A stretch of 64,000 bases of DNA from Jejuia sp049889775 (lineage in GTDB: Bacteria; Bacteroidota; Bacteroidia; Flavobacteriales; Flavobacteriaceae): contig JBMHCT010000043.1 of NCBI GenBank assembly GCA_049889775.1, positions 558,001 through 622,000 on the forward strand, in the 5' to 3' direction. This document shows, piece by piece, positions 46,041 through 54,549 of the stretch. Every line of letters starts with the position of its first letter. The stretch's first letter is position 1. Position numbers and translations under genes: made by a program. The notes under the pieces were generated by a model. That model was given only the letters and a program-made list of their open reading frames with translations, made no database searches and was not told the origin of the DNA.

Positions 46041-46292
46041 ATGGAATTAGTATTTGAACCACAAACTTTAGAAACAGAACCTGAACAGGAAACCGAAATT
46101 GTAACTTCATTAGGTTTCCTAAATTCACAGTATAAATGTGTTGCCCAGGAGAGTTTGAAAAGCGCATCTTCAAAATCCGTTTTCGGAATTAGAAGACTTA
46201 TAAAAAACAGAAGATATCGTTTTACTTCTTCAGCTGAGGTATTGCTTAAGATTTCTACTTTTTTTACCGCAATCGCCATAATATTTGCTTAG
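46041..46292 (+). CDS. small protein with C-terminal hydrophobic segment, hypothetical
   Basis: An 83-residue frame: acidic N-terminus (ETEPEQETEI), a basic middle (RRLIKNRRYRF) and a hydrophobic end (VLLKISTFFTAIAIIFA). An antisense frame of 95 codons covers the same place; I prefer the + strand because the charge layout suits a small tail-anchored protein and the two small genes that follow are on this strand. No family known. Whether it is translated is uncertain. Confidence 0.42.
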   Translation: MELVFEPQTLETEPEQETEIVTSLGFLNSQYKCVAQESLKSASSKSVFGIRRLIKNRRYRFTSSAEVLLKISTFFTAIAIIFA

Positions 46293-46358
46293 ATAAACTT
46301 TATTTGTAACATTTCTTTGTCCTCTTATACTTATAATATATAATTAAACATTATTACT

Positions 46359-46616
46359 ATGGGAGGTGAAGGCTCAATGATGGCTGCAAATCAGTCATTA
46401 AAAAACAATAGGGCTCAATTAAAACGAAAAGGCAAAGGTGCTTTAGAAGGAAGTTACGCGGGTATTGAGTTAAAAGAATTTCCAGAAGCATCGGAAGAGC
46501 AAATTTTAGAGATACGAGAAAAAATACAGCAGGAAAACAGACGAAGTAGAATAAGGCAATTGGTCTTTTTAGTAATCTTTATTACAGCAATTCTACTTTT
46601 ATTTCTAATATTCTAA
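46359..46616 (+). CDS. small tail-anchored membrane protein, conserved N-terminus
   Basis: An 85-residue protein. The first 25 residues (MGGEGSMMAANQSLKNNRAQ and on) resemble a short N-terminal motif I recall from many small Bacteroidetes proteins. A region EFPEASEEQILEIREKIQQEN comes before one C-terminal membrane helix (about 66-85). The following gene encodes a paralogue with the same C-terminal plan. Function unknown. Confidence 0.68.
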   Translation: MGGEGSMMAANQSLKNNRAQLKRKGKGALEGSYAGIELKEFPEASEEQILEIREKIQQENRRSRIRQLVFLVIFITAILLLFLIF

Positions 46617-46625
46617 TCTATTGTT

Positions 46626-46883
46626 ATGCCTTTTGTTGAGTCATTTTTAACCACTATAAAAAATAATAAGTCTATAATACCCAATAAATCTGTGTATTTT
46701 AGAAAGACCTTAGGAGATTATAAATGGACAAAGCATCAGTTTGATTTCCCAAAGACCTCAAAAGAAGAGATTCAACGAATACGGTCAAAAATTCAAAAGC
46801 AAAATAGACAAAGAAACTTTAAACTGTCAATAGTATTTATAATTATAACAATAGCGATAATTCTATTAGTTTTAGCCTTATAA
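46626..46883 (+). CDS. small tail-anchored membrane protein, paralogue of the preceding gene
   Basis: An 85-residue protein whose last 50 residues match the preceding one in pattern: FDFPKTSKEEIQRIRSKIQ, then Gln-Asn-Arg, then a hydrophobic helix (about 66-85). The N-termini differ. It starts 10 bases after its neighbour, so they are cotranscribed. A strong bidirectional terminator follows. Function unknown. Confidence 0.65.
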   Translation: MPFVESFLTTIKNNKSIIPNKSVYFRKTLGDYKWTKHQFDFPKTSKEEIQRIRSKIQKQNRQRNFKLSIVFIIITIAIILLVLAL

Positions 46884-46886
46884 ATT

Positions 46887-46920
46887 AAATAAGCCGCTTG
46901 TCATAACAAGCGGCTTATTT
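46887..46920. terminator. bidirectional intrinsic terminator
   Basis: A perfect 15-bp stem, AAATAAGCCGCTTGT and its complement, around a 4-base loop (CATA). It lies between the convergent small membrane protein gene (stop at 46883) and the aminotransferase gene (stop at 46949) and serves both. Confidence 0.9.
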
Positions 46921-46948
46921 ATTACTATATCTTAAATAGTCAAGAAAC

Positions 46949-48133
46949 CTAACTTACAGCCTCTTTAATTCGCTTAATAGCCTCAACAATTTGTTCTTGA
47001 GACGCAGCGTAAGATATTCTAATACAGTTTGGGTTTCCAAAGGCATCCCCAGTAACGGTAGCAACTAAGGCTTCTTCTAATAAAAACAAAGAGAAATCGG
47101 TTGCATTATTTATGGTGTGCCCTTTTAAAGTTTTTCCAAAGAAATGTGTTACATCTGGAAATACATAGAATGCACCGTCTGGTGTGTTAGATTTAAACCC
47201 TTCAATATCACCAAGTAGATCTAGAATTAAATCTCTACGCACATTAAATTCGTCAATCATATACTTTACGCAAGAAGGATCTTCATTTAAGGCGGTAATT
47301 ACGGCACGTTGCGCAATACAGTTTGCACCACTAGTAGTCTGTCCCTGTAATTTATTGCAAGCTCTAGCTATTTTTTCAGGAGCACCTATAAAACCAATAC
47401 GCCATCCGGTCATAGCGAAAGCCTTAGAAACACCATTTACGGTAATGGTTCTGTCATACATCTCAGGAAATTCTGCTATACTCGTATGCCCTTTTCCATA
47501 ATTAATATGCTCATATATTTCATCAGAAACTACATAAATGTTCGGATGTTTTACCAAAACATCAACAAGTGCCTGTAATTCTTCTTTGCTGTAGACGGAA
47601 CCGCTTGGGTTACAAGGAGAACTAAACCACATCATTTTAGTTTGTGGCGTAATAGCAGCTTCAAGTTGTGCTGCAGTCATTTTAAAATCGGTATCTATCG
47701 AAGTTTTAACTTCAACAGGAACACCATCATTCAGCTTTACGATATCAGAATAACTCACCCAATATGGACAAGGTAAAATAACTTCATCACCTTCATTTAA
47801 CATTACACCAGCAATATTAGCCAAACATTGCTTAGCTCCTGTAGAAACTACAATCTGCGAAGGTGTATAGGTTAAATTATTATCACGCTTAAATTTTTTA
47901 ATTACAGCCTCTTTTAATTCCCCATAACCATCAACAGGGGTATAAGAGTTATAACCATCATTTACAGCTTGAATAGCTGCATCACGAATAAAGTCTGGGA
48001 CCTTAAAATCTGGTTCTCCAAGGCTTAGACCAATTATGTCTTTTCCTTCTCCTCTTAACTCTCTTGCTTTTGCTGCCATAGCTAATGTAGCAGAAGTAGA
48101 CATATTTAAGATCCTATCTGATAATAATTGCAT
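46949..48133 (-). CDS. aspC: class I aspartate-type aminotransferase
   Basis: A PLP enzyme with GEPDF near the start, PVDGYGELKEA, SSPCNPSG, SDEIYE and the PLP lysine in VNGVSKAFAMTGWRIGF. It transfers amino groups, probably between aspartate or a similar amino acid and 2-oxoglutarate. I start it at ATG 48133 (MQLLSDRIL, 394 residues), which fits relatives; ATG 48163, five bases after the desaturase stop, would add 10 residues and is possible. It is in one unit with the desaturase gene. Confidence 0.9.
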   Translation of the reverse strand: MQLLSDRILNMSTSATLAMAAKARELRGEGKDIIGLSLGEPDFKVPDFIRDAAIQAVNDGYNSYTPVDGYGELKEAVIKKFKRDNNLTYTPSQIVVSTGAKQCLANIAGVMLNEGDEVILPCPYWVSYSDIVKLNDGVPVEVKTSIDTDFKMTAAQLEAAITPQTKMMWFSSPCNPSGSVYSKEELQALVDVLVKHPNIYVVSDEIYEHINYGKGHTSIAEFPEMYDRTITVNGVSKAFAMTGWRIGFIGAPEKIARACNKLQGQTTSGANCIAQRAVITALNEDPSCVKYMIDEFNVRRDLILDLLGDIEGFKSNTPDGAFYVFPDVTHFFGKTLKGHTINNATDFSLFLLEEALVATVTGDAFGNPNCIRISYAASQEQIVEAIKRIKEAVS

Positions 48134-48168
48134 TTGGGTTGTGTTTATTTGATCGGTAATCATAAAGT

Positions 48169-49263
48169 TTAAGCTAAACTAGGTCTCTGTCCTAGCATTT
48201 TTAATTGATTGTAATGTTCTGCAACTGCTTGCCAAAATGTATGATATTCATTGTACGGTAAGCTAAATTCTTGGGCAGTTTCTTTTACTATTTTGGCCAA
48301 TTTACTATAGTGAATGTGGCTAATATGAGAAAATAAATGATGCTCTACTTGTCTATTTAGTCCGCCAGTATAAAATTCAACAAACCAACTTTTTGGTGAA
48401 AAGTTTGATGTAGTAAACAATTGATGAATCGCCCAAGTGTTTTTCATATTACCCTGTTCATCTGGTAAAGGCATCTCGGTATTTGGCATGACATGAGCCA
48501 ATTGAAAAATAACACTCAATATTATTCCAGCTGTATAATGCATAACCACAAAGCCAATCAACACTTCCCACCATTTAAATCCAAGAGATAATGGCAATAC
48601 TACCCAAACAGAATAATACACTATTTTACCAATAATAAGTTTGGTCCATTGTGTTGCTGGGTTCGGCATTTTTCCATAAGCTAATTTGCGTTTTAAATAT
48701 CTGTAAGTTTGGGTAAAATCTGTAGTAATAGCCCAATTTGCCGTAAGTAATCCGTAAAGGAAAAACGCATAATACTTTTGGTATTTGTGGAAACGATGCC
48801 ATTTGGCGTGTTTTGAAAATCGTATAATTTTACCAGCATCAATATCTTCATCGTGCCCATGTATATTTGTGTAGGTGTGGTGTAAAACATTATGCTGTAC
48901 TTTCCAATTGTAATCATTTCCAGCTAAAATGTAAATGCTGCTACCCATGAGTTTATTCACCCATTTTTTACTAGAGAAAGAACCATGATTCGCATCATGC
49001 ATCACGTTCATTCCAACACCTGCCATTCCAACACCAACGATAATCATTCCTAAAATTTGAGCCCATGCAGGCAAGTCTATGGTAAAAATTAATACAACTG
49101 GCACTATAAGAAGACTGAACATGACAATAGCCTTAACATATAATTTCCAATTACCAGTACGCTTCAGGTTATTATCCTTAAAATAATCATTCACACGTTT
49201 ATTTAGTGTTTTAAAAAATTTTGCAGGATCTTTTCTTGAGAAAGTAAGGGCCTTTTTATTCAT
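48169..49263 (-). CDS. membrane fatty acid desaturase
   Basis: A 364-residue di-iron desaturase with the three histidine boxes: HDANHGSF (near 89), HNVLHH (near 125) and QVEHHLFSH (near 305), and about four membrane segments. It resembles linoleoyl-CoA (front-end) desaturases and introduces a double bond into membrane acyl chains, probably in cold adaptation. A good promoter (TTTG-N18-TATCTTTG) precedes it. The aminotransferase follows on the same transcript. Confidence 0.93.
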   Translation of the reverse strand: MNKKALTFSRKDPAKFFKTLNKRVNDYFKDNNLKRTGNWKLYVKAIVMFSLLIVPVVLIFTIDLPAWAQILGMIIVGVGMAGVGMNVMHDANHGSFSSKKWVNKLMGSSIYILAGNDYNWKVQHNVLHHTYTNIHGHDEDIDAGKIIRFSKHAKWHRFHKYQKYYAFFLYGLLTANWAITTDFTQTYRYLKRKLAYGKMPNPATQWTKLIIGKIVYYSVWVVLPLSLGFKWWEVLIGFVVMHYTAGIILSVIFQLAHVMPNTEMPLPDEQGNMKNTWAIHQLFTTSNFSPKSWFVEFYTGGLNRQVEHHLFSHISHIHYSKLAKIVKETAQEFSLPYNEYHTFWQAVAEHYNQLKMLGQRPSLA

Positions 49264-49315
49264 AATATGCTAGTTTAATCAGTTGTATAAAAATAATATT
49301 TTAATATACGACGGG

Positions 49316-49345
49316 CAAAGATAAATATTTAATATGTGCAACAAA
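49316..49345 (-). promoter_or_regulatory. promoter of the desaturase-aminotransferase unit
   Basis: On the - strand: TTTG (49345-49342), an 18-base spacer, and TATCTTTG (49323-49316). Both boxes match the phylum's consensus exactly. The desaturase ATG is 53 bases downstream. Confidence 0.65.
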
Positions 49346-49381
49346 GAACGTTTTGATGTAAAATAATGTATGTGAAACTTC

Positions 49382-49389
49382 TATTTTTG
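49382..49389 (+). promoter_or_regulatory. Bacteroidetes -7 element of rsmG
   Basis: TATTTTTG with a TTTG 26 bases upstream, a longer spacer than usual. It overlaps the GTG at 49389, which argues for translation from ATG 49407. Confidence 0.45.
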
Positions 49390-49406
49390 TGCAAAATTTA
49401 ACAGCA

Positions 49407-50033
49407 ATGGATTTAATTCTGGAATACTTTTCAAATCTTACTGAAGATCAGGTTTTTAAATTTCAAAAATTAGAACATCTTTACAAGGATTGGAATTTGA
49501 AGATTAATGTAGTATCTCGTAAAGATATTGATGAGTTATATCTGCGCCATGTGCTGCACTCCTTGGCAATAGCTAAAGTAATAAGGTTTAAGGACGGAAC
49601 GGAAATAATGGATGTTGGCACTGGAGGAGGATTTCCTGGTATTCCTTTGGCAATTATGTTTCCCAACTGTAATTTTCATTTAGTAGATAGTATTGCAAAA
49701 AAATTGAAAGTGGTGAATGAGGTTGCCGAGGGTTTAGAGTTATCAAATGTTAGAACAACCCACACAAGAGTTGAGGATATTGATGAAACTTATGATTTTA
49801 TAGTGAGTAGAGCTGTTGCTGCAATGCCAACTTTCGTGCATTGGACGAAAGGTAAAATAGCCAAAAAACAAAAGAACGATTTAAAAAACGGTATTCTCTA
49901 TCTAAAAGGAGGTGATTTATCTGAAGAACTGCAAAACTATACCACGACCACTATTTATAATTTAAGGGACTTTTACCAAGAGGATTTCTTCGAAACTAAA
50001 AAATTAGTGCATTTGCCTCAGAAATTTAAGTGA
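49407..50033 (+). CDS. rsmG: 16S rRNA m7G527 methyltransferase
   Basis: A 208-residue class I methyltransferase with NVVSRKDIDELYLRHVLHSLA and DVGTGGGFPGIPLAIMFP (SAM loop), then SRAVAAM. It methylates G527 of 16S rRNA; loss gives low-level streptomycin resistance in other bacteria. Start ATG 49407 fits the family and the -7 element at 49382. An inverted-repeat element begins 27 bases after the stop. Confidence 0.94.
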   Translation: MDLILEYFSNLTEDQVFKFQKLEHLYKDWNLKINVVSRKDIDELYLRHVLHSLAIAKVIRFKDGTEIMDVGTGGGFPGIPLAIMFPNCNFHLVDSIAKKLKVVNEVAEGLELSNVRTTHTRVEDIDETYDFIVSRAVAAMPTFVHWTKGKIAKKQKNDLKNGILYLKGGDLSEELQNYTTTTIYNLRDFYQEDFFETKKLVHLPQKFK

Positions 50034-50059
50034 TGAGAATAATGTTTAAAGCTTAACTC

Positions 50060-50165
50060 GTCACTTCGAGTGAAATTCTGAAAGAATTTTGTATCGAGAA
50101 GCATTTTTTAGTCGAAAATCTATTGGTTTTCGATACGATTTTTTTCAAAAATCACTCAAACTGAC
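50060..50165. repeat. imperfect inverted-repeat element (MITE-like)
   Basis: Terminal arms GTCACTTCGAGTGA (50060-50073) and TCACTCAAACTGAC (50152-50165) match at 12 of 14 positions as inverted repeats. Inner arms GTATCGAGAA (50091-50100) and TTTTCGATAC (50127-50136) also pair, with a hairpin TCGAAAA/TTTTCGA inside. The 106-bp unit fills the space between rsmG and a TPR gene. It resembles palindromic intergenic repeats I recall from other flavobacteria and may also act as a terminator. Confidence 0.7.
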
Positions 50166-50205
50166 ATAAATTTTCTTAATCCATCTTTAATATTAGATGA
50201 CTTTT

Positions 50206-51192
50206 CTAAAGGGTACTTAATCGATCAAAATAGGTTTGAAAAATTATGCTGGTATCATTACTTAAACTCAATAACTTGTTATTGAATAAAGCAACGTCGT
50301 TTATGTAATTATAGTATTCATTTTGAGGTGATAAGATGGATTTTGCCTTTTTAAAATGCGATTTAGCATCAGTATAATTATCTATATGATAATTAGCAAT
50401 AGCCAACGCCACAAGCGCTTCATGATCTATAGAATTAAAGGAAAGTGTGTTTTCAAAACTGTCTACAGCGGCACTGAAATTTCTACTATATAATTGGGCA
50501 AGGCCTAAATAAAAATAAGCCGAATCGTTAGTGTTTTCTAAACTAATGGCAGTTTTAAAATCTTTAGCTGCTTTGTTGTAATCTCGCATGCTTAAATACG
50601 CCATACCTCGGTTATGATAGGTGTCACTATTAGGTTCAAGCTCTATGCTTTTATTGAGAAATAGCAATGCTACGTCATAGTGCTTTAGTTCTTTTAATAC
50701 TAACCCCATTTGAATATTGGTGTTTACGTCATTTGGAAAATAGCCCAGTAAGAAATTAAAGGATTTTAAGGCCTCTTTATACTTTCCCAATTTAGATTGT
50801 GTAACACCCAAATTGTAATGCGCCTGAAAAAAGTCTCGTTTATGGGCAATGGCCATTCTGTAATCTTTGTAAGCGCCTTCATAATCTTCTATAGCAAATT
50901 TTGCATTTCCTCTATTGTAAAAAGAATCAGGATCTGGCTTGATGAATATAATTTTTGTAAAATCTAAAATGGCACCCCAATAATCTTCAATATTATATCT
51001 GGCTAAACCTCTATAGAAATAGGCATCTAAATTTTCTTTGTCAAGTGCAAGTGCCTGACCAAAGTAGGAGATTTTTTCTTGTAAATCGGCAGTTCGCTTG
51101 CCTTGTCTCACCAATTTTTGAGATTGTCCAAATGAAACTATTGGAATTAATAAAAGTAAAAAGAAATTAAATGTAAGTCGTCTTATTTTCAT
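50206..51192 (-). CDS. secreted TPR-repeat protein
   Basis: A 328-residue protein with a signal peptide (SFGQ) and about eight TPR units (for example AYFYRGLARYNIEDYWGAILDF and FYNRGNAKFAIEDYEGAYKDY). It is a tandem paralogue of the next gene upstream on this strand: both carry LDFTKIIF, FYNRG and the ending DRLSTL/DKLSTL. TPRs mediate protein contacts in the envelope. Function unknown. Confidence 0.88.
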   Translation of the reverse strand: MKIRRLTFNFFLLLLIPIVSFGQSQKLVRQGKRTADLQEKISYFGQALALDKENLDAYFYRGLARYNIEDYWGAILDFTKIIFIKPDPDSFYNRGNAKFAIEDYEGAYKDYRMAIAHKRDFFQAHYNLGVTQSKLGKYKEALKSFNFLLGYFPNDVNTNIQMGLVLKELKHYDVALLFLNKSIELEPNSDTYHNRGMAYLSMRDYNKAAKDFKTAISLENTNDSAYFYLGLAQLYSRNFSAAVDSFENTLSFNSIDHEALVALAIANYHIDNYTDAKSHFKKAKSILSPQNEYYNYINDVALFNNKLLSLSNDTSIIFQTYFDRLSTL

Positions 51193-51328
51193 AGCTTTTA
51201 TATAAATAAAACAATTCAGATTCTAAGATATCAAATGCAAACTATTGATACTTAATATGTTTTTCTTTTAAAGATACGAAAAAAGGAAAATTCTTAAAAG
51301 TAGTTTAAGAGAAATTTAGGGATTGAAA

Positions 51329-52282
51329 CTAAAGCGTACTTAATTTATCATACATTTCTGCAAACATTTGTTTCTCGTTAACCTCCCAATAGGTGTCATT
51401 GAACATAGAACGGTTATTAATGCTAGAAGTAGGATCGAGAAGCTTTTTTGCTCTTTCAAATTTCGCTTTAGCTTTTTCATAATCATTGGCATAATAATAA
51501 ACCATTGCTAATCCAAAATGTGCATCATAGTCCATTTGATCTTGATTGGTAGCAAACGTAAAACTTTTAACCGCCTCGCTAAATTCACCTAGTAAAAGTT
51601 GACTGACGCCCAAATAAAAGTATGCAGGTGTGTTATTCCTATTTAAATCAATTGCTTTTAAAAAATCGCCTTTGGCTTCTTTGTAATAGTTAATTTCTAA
51701 AAGCGCATATCCACGATTATAATAAGATTCACTGTTTGGTCTAATTAGTATACAAGCACCAAAATCTTTGAAAGCCGCTTTGTAATTTTTTAGCTTCATA
51801 TAAGCTAAAGCCCTCTGGCTGTAAGAGTTATAATCAGATGGAAAAAAACGAATAACTTTAGAAAAATCCGCCGCTGCACCTTTATAGTCCTCCAACTCTA
51901 GTTTTGTATTCCCCAAATTATAAAAGGCACCTGTTAAATTGGGGTCAAGTTTCACAGCACTTTCATAATCTGCCAAGGCACCTTCAAAATCCATTAAATT
52001 GAATTTACAATTCCCTCTATTATAATAACTATCAGCATCCGGCTCATAAAAGATAATCTTAGTGAAATCTAAAATAGCAGCATCATAATCTTCCAAATTA
52101 TATTTGGCAATTCCCCTGTAAAATAAAGCGTCGAGGTGTTTTGCATCAATTTTTAAAGCTTCATTTAGTAATTCAATCTGTGCATTGGGGTCTGTAAGTC
52201 TTAATGCCTGCCGTACATATTTTGTAGCTTGCCCAAAATTAAGAAGCGGTAAGAGTAGAAGAGCGAGTAATGTCTTTTTCAT
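51329..52282 (-). CDS. secreted TPR-repeat protein, tandem paralogue
   Basis: About 317 residues from the MKKTLLALLLLPLL start, with a signal peptide (NFGQA) and TPR units throughout (ALFYRGIAKYNLEDYDAAILDF). A longer frame from 52300 begins with a non-ATG codon and adds six residues. It repeats the plan of the gene downstream, from which it is separated by 136 bases, so the pair arose by duplication. Function unknown. Confidence 0.87.
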   Translation of the reverse strand: MKKTLLALLLLPLLNFGQATKYVRQALRLTDPNAQIELLNEALKIDAKHLDALFYRGIAKYNLEDYDAAILDFTKIIFYEPDADSYYNRGNCKFNLMDFEGALADYESAVKLDPNLTGAFYNLGNTKLELEDYKGAAADFSKVIRFFPSDYNSYSQRALAYMKLKNYKAAFKDFGACILIRPNSESYYNRGYALLEINYYKEAKGDFLKAIDLNRNNTPAYFYLGVSQLLLGEFSEAVKSFTFATNQDQMDYDAHFGLAMVYYYANDYEKAKAKFERAKKLLDPTSSINNRSMFNDTYWEVNEKQMFAEMYDKLSTL

Positions 52283-52393
52283 GCCTATATAAAACGTCAA
52301 TTGATATGGAGTATTGTATGTGATGGTTGTAAAACAACAAAAACTATTCCACTCTGTTTTTTGTATAAAACTAATGAATTTTAAAAGACGAAG

Positions 52394-53647
52394 TTATGCT
52401 TTTTTCTGCTTTGAAAGTATACGCAGGCGTTTGTTTTCTAGATGAGATTTTTCCAAATCATTGGTAACGTAGTCCAACGCTAAATTTATATACTTTAGAG
52501 CTCGTTCTGTTTGTGAAGTGGCGTTGTAAAAGTCTGCTAAAGTCCCGTAATACAAGTAAACACGTTGTTCAAAATCTTCTGGTTTTAATTGAGATAAGTA
52601 GGCCTTGGCTAGCTTATGATCTTTAGTTTGAAGACAGATTACAGCCATTGTAAGTAGATGTGAAGGCATTGGCTGTAAGGTTTGTAAACATTGATACCAA
52701 TGCAATATTTTTTTCCAATCGGTTTGGGCAAAAGTTTTAGCTTTTAGATGTTCTGCAGCTATAGCAGCTTCATAGTGATAGGTAGAAAATTCATCCGTTT
52801 CTACGGCCTTATACATCATGGAATTTCCTAATTGAATTAATGGAAAGTGCCATAAACTGCGATCTTGGTGTTTTAAATCTAATATCTCGTTATCCGCATT
52901 GGTTTTGCTTTCAATTCTTGAAGCATGAAAACACATTAAAGCACATAGAGTATAGGTGTCAGGAGTTCGTGTCAAGGTGTTTTTCAGCAGTAATTGAGAT
53001 AGCCGTAGTGCTTCAGTGCACAATTCTTTTCTAATTAAAGTTTCTTTTTTGTTGGAGTGAAAGCCTTCGTTAAAAATTAAGTAAAGCACCTCCATTACAC
53101 TTTGCAGGCGGTCTTCCAAAGATTTTCCTTGAGGAATTTTAAATTGAATATTTGATGCATTAATAGCTTTTCTAGCACGAGACAGCCGTTTTTTAATAGT
53201 CTCCTCTTTAGTTAATAATGCGGAAGCAATTTCTTTAATGCTAAAACCAGAAACCGTTTTTAAGGCAAATGAAATTCTATCTCGTGGATCAAGTTTAGGA
53301 TGGCACGCTGTAAAGATCATGCGCAGTTGTGCATCTTCAATCTCGGTCTCCAAAAACAACTCGTTAATGGCAATGGTATTGGTGCCATGGTTGATGTTTG
53401 GTAAATGTTTTTGTTCTGTTTTAAGTTTCCTAAAAATATCAAGCACCCTATTTTTGGCGGCTGCGGTTAACCACGCTTCAGGATTATCTGGCTGTTGCTT
53501 ACGCCAGCTTAAACTGGCTTTTACAAAGGTGTCTTGCACCGCATCTTCAATAATGTCAAGATGTTGCAGTCCAAAAATTCTGGTAAGAATAGAAACCATC
53601 TTTCCGCTATGGTGGCGAAAAAGATGGTCTATAAGTTTAGCATCCAT
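52394..53647 (-). CDS. ECF sigma factor with C-terminal TPR-like domain (ECF42-like)
   Basis: A 417-residue protein. Sigma region 2 is at about 10-75 (DAVQDTFVKASLSWRKQQPD), region 4 at about 115-170 (RDRISFALKTVSGFSIKEIASALLTKEETIKKRLSRARKAI), and a long helical C-terminal domain follows (NEGFHSNK, ALMCFHASRIESK). This plan, with a small YCII/DGPF protein encoded next to it, is that of the ECF42 group, where the C-terminal domain takes the place of an anti-sigma factor. The start overlaps the partner's stop by one base (TAATG). Target genes are unknown. Confidence 0.9.
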   Translation of the reverse strand: MDAKLIDHLFRHHSGKMVSILTRIFGLQHLDIIEDAVQDTFVKASLSWRKQQPDNPEAWLTAAAKNRVLDIFRKLKTEQKHLPNINHGTNTIAINELFLETEIEDAQLRMIFTACHPKLDPRDRISFALKTVSGFSIKEIASALLTKEETIKKRLSRARKAINASNIQFKIPQGKSLEDRLQSVMEVLYLIFNEGFHSNKKETLIRKELCTEALRLSQLLLKNTLTRTPDTYTLCALMCFHASRIESKTNADNEILDLKHQDRSLWHFPLIQLGNSMMYKAVETDEFSTYHYEAAIAAEHLKAKTFAQTDWKKILHWYQCLQTLQPMPSHLLTMAVICLQTKDHKLAKAYLSQLKPEDFEQRVYLYYGTLADFYNATSQTERALKYINLALDYVTNDLEKSHLENKRLRILSKQKKA

Positions 53648-53994
53648 TATTGGTCAAAAACCATAATTTCTCTAATTTCGACAGTACCTCCCAAATCATA
53701 ATCTGGGAAATCTTGTGCAATGTCCTGTACGTCATCAAAACTATTGGCTTTTACAATATAATAACCACCAACAATTTCCTTTACCTCGGCAGATGTTAAA
53801 TCGGTAACTGTTCTACTTGGGCCAGTAATTCTTCTAATTTGTGGCGTTAAAGCATCTCCGTGGCTCACAATTCCCGCTTTGGTCATTTTGTCGTTCCAAG
53901 CAAACCACTTGCCCATGCGGTTTTGCAAATCCTCTGGAGATAAGCCCAAATCCGTGTAATCTGCTCCAATAAAAATCATCATAAATTGTTTCAT
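53647..53994 (-). CDS. YCII/DGPF-domain protein
   Basis: A 115-residue protein of the YCII-related (DGPF) family: KQFMMIFIGADYTDLGLSPED, GDALTPQ and VGGYYIVKANSFDDVQDIA. It is translationally coupled to the ECF42-like sigma factor. Its biochemical role is not known; in other bacteria the gene is regulated by its partner sigma factor. No enzyme residues are claimed. Confidence 0.88.
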   Translation of the reverse strand: MKQFMMIFIGADYTDLGLSPEDLQNRMGKWFAWNDKMTKAGIVSHGDALTPQIRRITGPSRTVTDLTSAEVKEIVGGYYIVKANSFDDVQDIAQDFPDYDLGGTVEIREIMVFDQ

Positions 53995-54081
53995 AACTAA
54001 ATGTTTTAAAGTTTATATGGTTAAGACGTCTATCAAAATGAAAAGGGGGACACTAATTTCAAAAATAATTAATTATTTAGC

Positions 54082-54549
54082 TCAGATATACTCAAAATAA
54101 GCCTTTGAAAGCGGATGTACCATAGTTATATCCTCATCCTCTAAAGACATCCACTTTAATGTAGTATGTTGCTCATCAGGAGATTCTAAAAGTTTTTCTA
54201 CCTGCTCTTGAGAAACTGCAATTTCATAAGCCAAAACAACATAATGCGTATTTATGTTTGGTGCGTTGTCAAAATTAGTATCGTAAATGTGGTTGAAAGC
54301 ATTAAGCAGTCTTGCCTTTTCAAAATTAAACTGATAACCCAGTTCTTTTTGGGAAATTCTATGAAATGCCACTTGAATCGTTTCGTTTTTTAGAATGCGA
54401 CCACCAGGAGTAAACCAAAATCCTTTAGCGGGTTCGTTAGTTCTAAGCCCCATTAAAATGCTATGGCTGGCATCTCTAATCACCAAATCAATAGAAATTA
54501 AAGGTGTTTTATCAATTATATTTAAAAAGTCTGCTTTGGCTAGTGACAT
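54082..54549 (-). CDS. GDP-mannose mannosyl hydrolase-like Nudix protein
   Basis: A 155-residue Nudix protein. The Nudix box is GGRILKNETIQVAFHRISQKELG, where the usual REU-E-E pair is altered. The same alteration marks GDP-mannose mannosyl hydrolase (Gmm/NudD), and TPLISIDLVI, RTNEPAKGFWFTPGG and THYVVL also agree with that enzyme. It would hydrolyse GDP-mannose or a similar sugar nucleotide to sugar and GDP. There is no sugar-nucleotide cluster next to it, so its pathway is unclear. Confidence 0.85.
   Translation of the reverse strand: MSLAKADFLNIIDKTPLISIDLVIRDASHSILMGLRTNEPAKGFWFTPGGRILKNETIQVAFHRISQKELGYQFNFEKARLLNAFNHIYDTNFDNAPNINTHYVVLAYEIAVSQEQVEKLLESPDEQHTTLKWMSLEDEDITMVHPLSKAYFEYI

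Noticed and set aside
45992..46279. 95-codon frame on the - strand
   Set aside because: It is antisense to an 83-codon + strand frame that has a more plausible charge and hydrophobic layout and sits in line with two small + strand genes.
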